The position numbers were made by a program, and so were the translations under genes. The notes beneath the pieces are model-generated. The model worked only from the letters and a program-made list of their open reading frames with translations, made no database searches and was not told where the DNA came from. This document shows, piece after piece, positions 1 to 4,825 of a DNA stretch of 8,145 bases. Source of the stretch: Scytonema sp. UIC 10036. Lineage in GTDB: Bacteria; Cyanobacteriota; Cyanobacteriia; Cyanobacteriales; Nostocaceae. The DNA lies in the NCBI RefSeq assembly GCF_009725235.1, contig NZ_WJFC01000343.1, forward strand, positions 1 to 8,145, read 5' to 3'. Each line of letters opens with the position of its first letter. Positions within the stretch are counted from its first letter, which is position 1.

Positions 1-81
1 CTTATTTTCCTTTTTGTCGTGGGCTCGTTGATTTGTATAAGATAAAGATAGAAGAAAATTGGGTAAATGTGTTCAATGAAG

Positions 82-130
82 AATGACAATTGACAATTGA
101 CCAATGACCAATGACAAATGCCCAATCCCC
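82..130. repeat. Degenerate heptanucleotide tandem repeat after ftsI
   Basis: Seven consecutive 7-bp units, mostly variants of AATGACA or AATGACC, drifting to AATGCCC and AATCCCC at the right end. The ftsI stop codon (132-134 on the minus strand) begins two bases after the last unit. Short tandem heptamers of this type are common in intergenic DNA of heterocyst-forming cyanobacteria. No clear terminator hairpin for ftsI is seen at 1-131. Confidence 0.85.
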
Positions 131-131
131 C

Positions 132-2057
132 CTAAGGTGTAGTACTTGGAGTTGGATTCATAAGTTGACTTGGTACAAGTTTACTGGGTGGAAGTTGTTC
201 TGTGGTAATCAGAGCTTCCATCACTGTTTTCACAATTGGTGCAGCAACAGTACTCCCAAACGCATGATTTCCTTTTGGCTCATCTACCAACGCCAAAACT
301 ACATACCGGGGCGCTTCTACTGGCAGAATACCTACAAAGCTAGTGATTTTAGCCCCGATGATGTACCCACCTGAGGCACTAGCTTTTTGAGCTGTACCCG
401 TTTTACCCGCAATGCGGTATCCAGGAATTTGAGATGCTTTTCCTGTTCCATCATCAACTACAGTTTCCATCATTTCTACAACTTTGCGGGTAGTCGCATA
501 AGAGAAGATTTGGCGCGTTGCTGGTCTTATGGGCGTATAGTGAACTTGTCCTTTGCTATCGACAAGTGCTTTAACTACATGAGGCGAGACTAATTTACCA
601 CCATTGGCTAAAGCACTATGCATTTGTACTAGCTGCAATGGTGTTAGAGAAAAGCCCTGACCAAAGGATGTTGTAGCAGGTTCAACTGGCGTGCCGAGAA
701 ATTGTTCTTGACTTTTTAGCTGACTGTTTACTGCGAAAGGCAAATCTGTATCCACACTTTGCCCCAAGCCCAAACGTTCCAACCAACCATAATAAACTGA
801 TGGTCGCAATTTTTGAATAATTTGCACCATAGCAATATTGCTAGAATTTTGCAAAACTTGAGCTATGTTCATCCGCCCAAAACGTTTGTTTTCGGCATTT
901 CTAATTGTGCGATCGCTAACTTGAATTGACCCGGTATCGTTGAATATGTCTTCAGGTTTGATAATTTCTTCTTCTAAGGCAATAGCTATATTTAACGGTT
1001 TAAAGGTTGAACCTGGTTCGTAAAGATCTGCTACCGTCCAGTTTTTAAACAGTGAAATATCTGCTTTGGAATATTCATTTGCATCATAAGTGGGTTGACT
1101 GACTAGGGCAAGTAGGGAACCATCCCAAGCATCCATAACAATAACTGCTCCCCGTTTTGCCTTATATTTTTTCATCTGCTCTTTAAGGGCAAAACGGGCA
1201 ACTCTTTGCAAGCGGTTATCAATAGTTAATTGCAATCGCAGGTCATCAAAATTGAGAAAGCCTTCCGGAGCATAATCTGGCATGATTGCTCCGTTCCCCG
1301 CTCTACTGAGGCGCATGGTTTGAACGGAACGCTCTAGTAATTTTTCTTGACTGTATTCCACACCTGCTTGACCCCGACGGTCAATGTTAACATATCCTAC
1401 CACTTCTGAAACTAAATCTTGCTGTGGGTAGAAGCGAGAATATTTTTGGACTAATTCAAGTCCATTTAGCTGAAGTGCAGTCAGGCGATCGGCAACTTCT
1501 TCTGGTAATGCAAGGGCTAATGTAATGCCAGTTTTTTTGTTATCAAACTTTTTTTCTAACTCAGTTGCATCTCGATCCAATATGGACGCAAGCTGTACTG
1601 CCATCTCTTTATTAGTTTTTGAAAACAGCTTGGGATGGGCGTACAAAGTGTAGACGGGACGGTCAATGGCTAGTAAATCTCTGTTGCGATCGACAACAGG
1701 GCGGCGAGGCATAAAAGGTCGTAAATTAACCATCTGTTGATTTCGTGCTCTTTCTGTTAGCTTTGAGCCGCGCACGATTTGTAATTGATACAAGTTAAAA
1801 CCCAGTCCAAGTCCAACAGTAATAAGTAGACCCCAAACTATCAACAATCGGGTTTTAGTGTTACTAACCCCATCACGTAAGCGAGTTTCCAAGCGTTCTG
1901 TTGGGCGAACTAGAGGAACTTGCTCGTGAGTTTGTTCAATAAGTTTATTTTCTGCAACTTGTCTTGAAACACTTTGTCGTCGTTTGATAAACTCAGGTTT
2001 CGGAAAATTTCTAAATTTTGTTCTACTTGGTGGTGATTTTTGCATAAATTTTGTCAT
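132..2057 (-). CDS. ftsI: Septal peptidoglycan transpeptidase FtsI (class B PBP, PBP3-like)
   Basis: Class B penicillin-binding protein that cross-links peptide stems of septal peptidoglycan on the periplasmic side of the divisome. The 641-residue reading has a basic, polar cytoplasmic N-terminus (1-68), one membrane anchor (about 70-92), and a pedestal/dimerization domain beginning with RPFMPRRPVVDRNRDLLA (113-130). The transpeptidase domain has all three active-site motifs: STFK at 350-353 (nucleophile S350), SSN at 405-407, and KTGT at 552-555. Length is usual for the family, and there is no PASTA domain. The C-terminal tail is Pro/Thr/Ser-rich. It lies 80 bp downstream of an FtsL-like gene on the same strand, so co-transcription is likely. 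Start choice is uncertain: the first ATG (2057) lies in a heptamer repeat without a Shine-Dalgarno sequence, and Met5 (ATG at 2045) is an equally good start. Family assignment is firm; the septal rather than elongation role is inferred from the FtsL-like neighbour. Confidence 0.95.
   Translation of the reverse strand: MTKFMQKSPPSRTKFRNFPKPEFIKRRQSVSRQVAENKLIEQTHEQVPLVRPTERLETRLRDGVSNTKTRLLIVWGLLITVGLGLGFNLYQLQIVRGSKLTERARNQQMVNLRPFMPRRPVVDRNRDLLAIDRPVYTLYAHPKLFSKTNKEMAVQLASILDRDATELEKKFDNKKTGITLALALPEEVADRLTALQLNGLELVQKYSRFYPQQDLVSEVVGYVNIDRRGQAGVEYSQEKLLERSVQTMRLSRAGNGAIMPDYAPEGFLNFDDLRLQLTIDNRLQRVARFALKEQMKKYKAKRGAVIVMDAWDGSLLALVSQPTYDANEYSKADISLFKNWTVADLYEPGSTFKPLNIAIALEEEIIKPEDIFNDTGSIQVSDRTIRNAENKRFGRMNIAQVLQNSSNIAMVQIIQKLRPSVYYGWLERLGLGQSVDTDLPFAVNSQLKSQEQFLGTPVEPATTSFGQGFSLTPLQLVQMHSALANGGKLVSPHVVKALVDSKGQVHYTPIRPATRQIFSYATTRKVVEMMETVVDDGTGKASQIPGYRIAGKTGTAQKASASGGYIIGAKITSFVGILPVEAPRYVVLALVDEPKGNHAFGSTVAAPIVKTVMEALITTEQLPPSKLVPSQLMNPTPSTTP
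909..916. repeat. HIP1 octamer GCGATCGC within ftsI
   Basis: Exact copy of the highly iterated palindrome GCGATCGC typical of many cyanobacterial genomes. Near-copies with one changed end base occur at about 1485, 1686 and 2244. It supports the taxonomic reading and has no known gene-specific role here. Confidence 0.8.
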
Positions 2058-2135
2058 TTGTCATTTGTCATTTGTCATTTGTCACTTGTCATTTGTGTTA
2101 ACAACTAACAACTAACCACTAACCACTAACCCCTT
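2051..2135. repeat. Two adjoining heptamer tracts filling the ftsL-like/ftsI spacer
   Basis: At 2051-2099 there are seven units of TTGTCAT on the plus strand, with variants TTGTCAC and TTGTGTT. On the coding minus strand each full unit reads ATGACAA and so contains an ATG. From 2101 to 2135 five units follow of a second family: ACAACTA twice, ACCACTA twice, then ACCCCTT. Together they occupy nearly the whole spacer and extend into the first codon of ftsI as read from 2057. Confidence 0.9.
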
Positions 2136-2137
2136 AA

Positions 2138-2842
2138 TTAATATCCCGTTGGATTTAAAGTTTCCTGTTGGATTTCAGAAATTGGTATTTTGGAATCGGT
2201 AGATGGGGATGCTGAAGTCACAGGCGCAGGAGTTAAAAAAATCATGCGATCGGGAGTTGGTGATAGTAGTTTTTCTGGTTGTTTCTGTGCTTGTTTTGCC
2301 ATGTTGCTTTTTAGCACCCCATTAGTTGTCATTAATTGTCGTTCTTGGCGTTGTAGGTTTTGCAGTTTGCGGTATGACTGACTCCAAAGTTCTTGCGAGT
2401 AAACTGTCAATCCGTAAACTACTAGCGTTACAATGACTAACAAAAATGCTGCTATGGATGAATGACGATGTATCCCGTACAGGCGTAACAACCACACAGG
2501 GATAGCTTGAGCAGAAGGCATAACAGGAATATTTCTCACTTTTGGTTTGTTTACCTCTGCCCTAGGGAAGGAAGTTTTTTGGGGACTGAACGGGTTAATT
2601 GCAGTGCTCTGTAATGGAGAGAGACGATCTTGTGATGGCTGTCTTCGTTGTTTGGAAGACTCTGGGGGAGAAAAGGTAGACTCTGGAGCTGGGTTCGCTC
2701 TGAACTGCTTTGCACGCAGGGCAACTTCTTGATGTGTGGCAAGTTTTTTTTGGTTCCTATTGGGGCGCTTTCTAGCACTTTTAACTGCTGATTGAGATAA
2801 GCTGCCTGTTGCAAAAACACCTGATTTTCGAGCAATAGACAT
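2138..2842 (-). CDS. FtsL/DivIC-like single-pass membrane protein upstream of ftsI
   Basis: A 234-residue protein I recognise by architecture and position, not by strong sequence motifs. Residues 1-115 are a long, basic, Ser/Pro/Gln-rich cytoplasmic region that is probably disordered. One hydrophobic helix spans about 129-148 (core AAFLLVIVTLVVYGLTVY). It is followed at 150-185 by a Gln/Arg/Leu-rich segment with coiled-coil character (KLQNLQRQERQLMTTNGVLK). The end is a Pro/Ser/Thr-rich periplasmic tail. One helix plus a short periplasmic coiled coil, encoded directly before ftsI, is the FtsL/DivIC layout; known FtsL forms a trimer with FtsB and activates FtsW/FtsI. The FtsL role is inference. 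The long N-terminal extension is unusual, since typical FtsL proteins are about 100-120 residues. The ATG at 2842 has no clear Shine-Dalgarno sequence. It might instead be a cyanobacterium-specific divisome protein. Confidence 0.8.
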   Translation of the reverse strand: MSIARKSGVFATGSLSQSAVKSARKRPNRNQKKLATHQEVALRAKQFRANPAPESTFSPPESSKQRRQPSQDRLSPLQSTAINPFSPQKTSFPRAEVNKPKVRNIPVMPSAQAIPVWLLRLYGIHRHSSIAAFLLVIVTLVVYGLTVYSQELWSQSYRKLQNLQRQERQLMTTNGVLKSNMAKQAQKQPEKLLSPTPDRMIFLTPAPVTSASPSTDSKIPISEIQQETLNPTGY

Positions 2843-2889
2843 AGTTTGTTTGGATAAAAAATACTGTAATGCTGTATGGTTGATTGCTG

Positions 2890-2910
2890 ACTGTTAACTG
2901 TTAACCGTCA
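2890..2910. repeat. Short heptamer repeat upstream of the FtsL-like gene
   Basis: Three 7-bp units: ACTGTTA twice, then ACCGTCA. They lie 48 bp upstream of the ATG at 2842 (minus strand), in the probable promoter region of the division unit. No convincing -35/-10 pair could be fixed nearby. Confidence 0.6.
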
Positions 2911-2979
2911 ATGAATCAAGTAACACCCTACACTGAATCAACATAATTCTGATAGGTAGCTGCACCAATCTTTGCATTC

Positions 2980-3005
2980 TCCCTGAAAATCGGTTCTTTC
3001 AGGGA
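2980..3005 (+). terminator. Perfect 9-bp hairpin, terminator-like
   Basis: TCCCTGAAA (2980-2988) pairs exactly with TTTCAGGGA (2997-3005) across an 8-nt loop. A T6 run follows at 3013-3018 on the plus strand. The shape is terminator-like, but the T-run starts 8 bases after the stem and no plus-strand gene is seen to the left. An operator or leader hairpin is therefore equally possible. Confidence 0.35.
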
Positions 3006-3091
3006 AACAAGCTTTTTTGGCAATTTTTACTAAAAATTTGATACCCTAATCCTTGAGGGATCGCATTGCCTTAGTATGAGAAGTGCGTGAA

Positions 3092-3374
3092 ACGAAGCTA
3101 ATTCGTAAGAAATCGAAGTCATTCGGTTTTTGGCTTCACCAGACTCAATGTAGAATGATATATTTTACATTATCCGCAAGGATTTAAGTCCGCTTAAAGG
3201 TCATGACTTAATGAAGTTAGCCAGCTTCAAGCGTCGGAGAAGGAACATGGCTGCTCACGACAGTGCAAAACCGGAATCCATTTACAAGCCTTTAAGCTGT
3301 GTTGAGGCAAACTATACCCCGATAGGGAGTGCTCAAACGAGCAACTTAATCTAGGATTTGGTTAATTTCCAAAT
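3092..3374 (+). ncRNA. Candidate structured RNA of unknown class
   Basis: Consecutive complementary arms, all read directly: ACGAA/TTCGT (3092-3106); GAAGTCA/TGGCTTC with one G-T pair (3115-3137); a 10-bp stem with one G-T pair and loop GATAT (3147-3171); ATCC/GGAT closing a GCAA GNRA tetraloop (3172-3183). A long-range helix pairs GCTTAAAGG (3192-3200) with CCTTTAAGC (3289-3297). It encloses TGAAG/CTTCA (3212-3229). After it come CTAT/ATAG (3312-3325), TGCTC/GAGCA with loop AAAC (3330-3343), and ATTTGG/CCAAAT (3356-3374). No protein-coding signal other than a 35-codon ORF competes. It does not resemble tmRNA, RNase P RNA, SRP RNA or the common riboswitches as I know them. Strand is assumed; most helices also form on the complement. 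Ends are approximate. Confidence 0.35.
3247..3354 (+). CDS. Possible 35-residue small protein (unassigned)
   Basis: ATG at 3247 is preceded by GGAGAAGG at 3236-3243, a fair Shine-Dalgarno sequence at usable spacing. The frame runs 35 codons to TAG at 3352. The product begins MAAHDSAKPESIYKPL and ends IGSAQTSNLI; it is polar, has one Cys, and has no signal peptide or membrane segment. I do not recognise it. It overlaps the candidate structured RNA, so it may be a leader peptide, a dual-function RNA, or chance. Only its start signal and position support it. Confidence 0.25.
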   Translation: MAAHDSAKPESIYKPLSCVEANYTPIGSAQTSNLI

Positions 3375-3465
3375 TCTGGATTCTTTAAACTTTTCACACA
3401 CAGTTTTCCTACGATTGACCAATATTTACTACATTTTAGTGCTATTTGATAACATGACAACCCCA

Positions 3466-3477
3466 GCCTCCGGAGGC
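3466..3477. repeat. 12-bp perfect palindrome GCCTCCGGAGGC
   Basis: Self-complementary 12-mer, GC-rich within AT-rich surroundings. It is followed at 3487-3504 by a second, AT-only-core palindrome. It could be an operator or a short hairpin in a transcript leader; no function is assigned. Confidence 0.5.
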
Positions 3478-3486
3478 AAGAGTGTG

Positions 3487-3504
3487 CAAAAAATATATTT
3501 TTTG
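3487..3504. repeat. 18-bp perfect AT palindrome
   Basis: CAAAAAATATATTTTTTG is its own reverse complement. It lies about 180 bp before the lipoprotein start, in a region where promoter elements are expected. The motif AACATGAC occurs on both sides (3451 and 3508). Confidence 0.6.
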
Positions 3505-3548
3505 GTAACATGACTGGATTGGGAAGTTCATTCACCATGTTTTCTGCC

Positions 3549-3572
3549 TTCTGCCTATATCTATAGGCAGAA
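3549..3572. repeat. 11-bp perfect inverted repeat in the lipoprotein leader
   Basis: TTCTGCCTATA (3549-3559) and TATAGGCAGAA (3562-3572) are exact reverse complements separated by TC. The left arm overlaps a tandem heptamer, TTCTGCC twice at 3542-3555. A second small hairpin (TTGAAA/TTTCAA, 3573-3591) follows. Symmetry and location, 115 bp before the ATG at 3687, fit a dimeric regulator site or a leader hairpin. Which of the two cannot be told from sequence. Confidence 0.55.
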
Positions 3573-3686
3573 TTGAAATCTTTTCTTTCAATGTGTATTC
3601 CAAAGTCACTTAAAAAAAATGAACAAATAGGGTATCGTATTCAACAGGCTAAATTCGTTCTTGCCGCAATTGGTGAAAGAGGAGTT

Positions 3687-3896
3687 ATGAAAGTAAAAAT
3701 CCTTAGTGTTACCTTGATGTTAAGTCTCGCAGCAGTTCTCGGAGCTTGTGAAGGTGGCGGTGGTGGTGGCACCACTGGTGGCGACACATCTTCCCCAGCA
3801 GCTACTTCTACACCGGCTGCTGAACCAACTGATACTGGCGCAGCATCTCCTGCTCCAACTACTACGGAGAGCCCAACTGCAACCCCTACCCCCTAA
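3687..3896 (+). CDS. Small Thr/Pro/Ala/Ser-rich lipoprotein
   Basis: A 69-residue precursor with a typical lipoprotein signal: basic n-region MKVK, hydrophobic core (5-17), and lipobox LGAC at 18-21 with C21 as the lipidation site. The mature part starts with a Gly run (six Gly at 23-28) and continues as a low-complexity Thr/Pro/Ala/Ser tail with a few acidic residues, ending TPTP. No folded domain is visible, so it is probably a membrane-tethered disordered or spacer-like peptide. The start at 3687 is chosen over the upstream in-frame start at 3573 because AGAGGAG (3678-3684) directly precedes it, though only two bases away, and the signal peptide begins there. Similar short lipoproteins occur in Nostocales; the function is unknown to me. 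Confidence 0.8.
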   Translation: MKVKILSVTLMLSLAAVLGACEGGGGGGTTGGDTSSPAATSTPAAEPTDTGAASPAPTTTESPTATPTP

Positions 3897-4243
3897 GTTA
3901 TTATCTCAAAACACCCAACCCAAAAATTGAGATTGTTGCAGCGCTGCTCAAAAAAACTAACTAAGTCAACACTTTCAAAGCAACACTAGGTGAATGGCTG
4001 TATTTTGAGCAGGCATAAGGCATTCACTATCGCTGCTAGCTAATTTTCGCAACTCCGTGTAGTGCGTCTGTTACCAAGAGTAATCGAGCTGGTAGTACTC
4101 TTTAACCTTACCAGGTTTATGAAGAAACCCGGTTTCTCAGTGAAGCCGGGTTTCTTAGTAGTTTGCGGACTGTAAGTATTGGGTAAACATACACATCCTT
4201 AAGATTGCCCAGAAGTTCATACTCTCCCAAATAGTTCTTGATT
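3897..4243. other. Intergenic region with a series of hairpins (347 bp)
   Basis: No gene seen. It holds ATCTCAA/TTGAGAT (3903-3933, 17-nt loop), the palindrome GCAGCGCTGC (3938-3947), GTGAATG/CATTCAC (3990-4027), AAGAGTA/TACTCTT (4076-4102) followed by TTTAA, and the strong hairpin at 4122-4156. One or more probably terminate the lipoprotein transcript. The minus-strand frame at 4117-4485 is not supported as a gene. Confidence 0.6.
4122..4156 (+). terminator. Strong hairpin with AAGAAACCCGG arms
   Basis: AAGAAACCCGG (4122-4132) pairs perfectly with CCGGGTTTCTT (4146-4156). Inner bases T-G and TTC/GAA extend this to about 15 bp around a 5-nt loop TCAGT. It lies between two plus-strand genes and so probably ends the upstream transcript. 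There is no clean T-run after it. Elements with GAAACCCGG/CCGGGTTTC arms are, from memory, dispersed in many copies in cyanobacterial genomes, so it may be a mobile repeat acting as a terminator. Confidence 0.5.
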
Positions 4244-4558
4244 GTGAAGCGAATTACATTTATCGTTTTAAGCGTTAGCACTATCATTATGGTAGGGTTA
4301 AATAGCCATTGGGGGGGGTTGGTGGTGGCATTACCACCTAAACAGGACATACCAGAAGAAATTTTGCGGATGGAAATTATTACAGCTGCGCGATCGCCTA
4401 TTGATGGTAGTCTTGTCAGTGCCGCTGAGTATGCACAGTTACAAACACGACTTTCAGTCAACCCGCCTCCAAAACTCGATCCCAAGATAAGAGAACAAGT
4501 TTTTTTATTACGGATACGTAGATTTTTACTTCAGATTTTCCCTTTTTTAGACATATAG
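4244..4558 (+). CDS. Small secreted conserved cyanobacterial protein
   Basis: About 104 residues from GTG 4244 (reading MKRITF...); a TTG at 4238 would add two residues. Neither start has a good Shine-Dalgarno sequence. A hydrophobic signal sequence (about 4-29) ends near VVA-LPP, the likely cleavage site. The mature part has DIPEEILRMEIITAARSPID (35-54), an AAEYAQLQ stretch, a PPPKLDPKIRE linker, and a C-terminal hydrophobic/basic helix (about 84-104, FLLRIRRFLLQIFPFL) that could lie on a membrane. The pattern DIPEEILR...ARSPIDG...AAEYAQLQ is one I associate with a conserved small cyanobacterial family without known function. An uninterrupted G8 run (4311-4318) lies in the signal-peptide codons. 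It stands alone, with hairpins before it and heptamer repeats after it. Confidence 0.75.
   Translation: MKRITFIVLSVSTIIMVGLNSHWGGLVVALPPKQDIPEEILRMEIITAARSPIDGSLVSAAEYAQLQTRLSVNPPPKLDPKIREQVFLLRIRRFLLQIFPFLDI
4390..4397. repeat. HIP1 octamer GCGATCGC within the secreted-protein gene
   Basis: Second exact HIP1 palindrome in the window, inside the coding region at 4244-4558, where it encodes part of the Ala-Arg-Ser-Pro stretch. Confidence 0.8.
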
Positions 4559-4564
4559 TGAATG

Positions 4565-4585
4565 GGCATGAGGCATAGAGCATAG
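4565..4585. repeat. Heptamer repeat (GGCATAG type)
   Basis: Three 7-bp units, GGCATGA, GGCATAG and AGCATAG, starting 6 bp after the stop of the secreted-protein gene. This is another family of the short tandem repeats seen throughout the spacers. Confidence 0.65.
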
Positions 4586-4618
4586 GTAAATGAGTATTCC
4601 TTTCTCTTACTTCCTTAA

Positions 4619-4705
4619 CCCCCTTGTCTTCCTTGTCCCCTTGTCCCCCTTGTCCCTAGCCCCCCACCCACAACCCTAATCCCCGATCCCCAGTGCCCAA
4701 TCCCC
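4619..4705. repeat. C-rich degenerate repeat tract upstream of glgB
   Basis: The plus strand is almost free of G. It contains four CTTGTC copies 8-9 bp apart (4623, 4632, 4640, 4649). At 4678-4705 there are four exact 7-bp steps (AATCCCC, GATCCCC, AGTGCCC, AATCCCC), the same end units as in the tract at 117-130. The tract is a spacer repeat in the upstream region of glgB. Confidence 0.75.
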
Positions 4706-4744
4706 CATTTTCTTACCCTGGTACGATGATGAAAGCGACAAAAT

Positions 4745-4773
4745 TTGCAAAATAATGTAAAGAATAGTAATAG
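4745..4773 (+). promoter_or_regulatory. Possible glgB promoter
   Basis: TTGCAA (4745-4750) and TAATAG (4768-4773) are separated by 17 bp, a weak match to a sigma-70-type promoter. It would give a leader of roughly 45 nt before the ATG at 4826. A ten-codon frame with tandem ATGs (4726-4755, MMKATKFAK) overlaps it and would lie upstream of the transcript start. No NtcA-type GTA-N8-TAC site was found near it. Confidence 0.2.
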
Positions 4774-4825
4774 AAGTTTTAAAAAGTCAGTTTACTTAGC
4801 CAATTTACTAAACGTAGGTAGCTCC

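Larger units (their letters stand above)
2843..3686. other. Divergent intergenic region (844 bp): candidate RNA, small ORF, palindromes
   Basis: This stretch separates the minus-strand division genes from the plus-strand lipoprotein gene, so promoters for both should lie here. It holds a heptamer tract (2890-2910), a 9-bp hairpin (2980-3005), a dense hairpin series (3092-3374), a 35-codon ORF (3247-3354), and a palindrome cluster (3466-3572). A plus-strand reading frame open from 3573 is in frame with the lipoprotein, but the part before 3687 is judged non-coding because a Shine-Dalgarno sequence and a classic signal peptide start at 3687. Confidence 0.7.

Noticed and set aside
82..130. CRISPR array
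   Set aside because: The units are 7 bp and directly abutting, with no spacers; they are short tandem repeats.
2551..2835. Minus-strand 94-codon frame overlapping the FtsL-like gene
   Set aside because: Shifted-frame shadow of the longer gene with membrane helix and coiled coil; no independent start signal.
3092..3374. tmRNA, RNase P RNA, SRP RNA, group II intron or a cobalamin/TPP riboswitch
   Set aside because: None of the conserved core motifs of these classes could be found, so the region is left as an unclassified candidate.
3573..3686. 38-residue upstream extension of the lipoprotein
   Set aside because: It would bury the signal peptide and lipobox inside the protein. A Shine-Dalgarno sequence and a canonical signal start are at 3687.
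4117..4485. Minus-strand 122-codon frame
   Set aside because: It is antisense to the secreted-protein gene, which has a better signal peptide and a conserved-looking mature part, and it runs through the 4122-4156 hairpin.
4745..4825. N-terminal extension of GlgB from a TTG start
   Set aside because: The extra 27 residues ([11 protein letters not shown]...) have no counterpart in GlgB proteins as I know them, which begin [12 protein letters not shown]; the segment is more likely promoter and leader.
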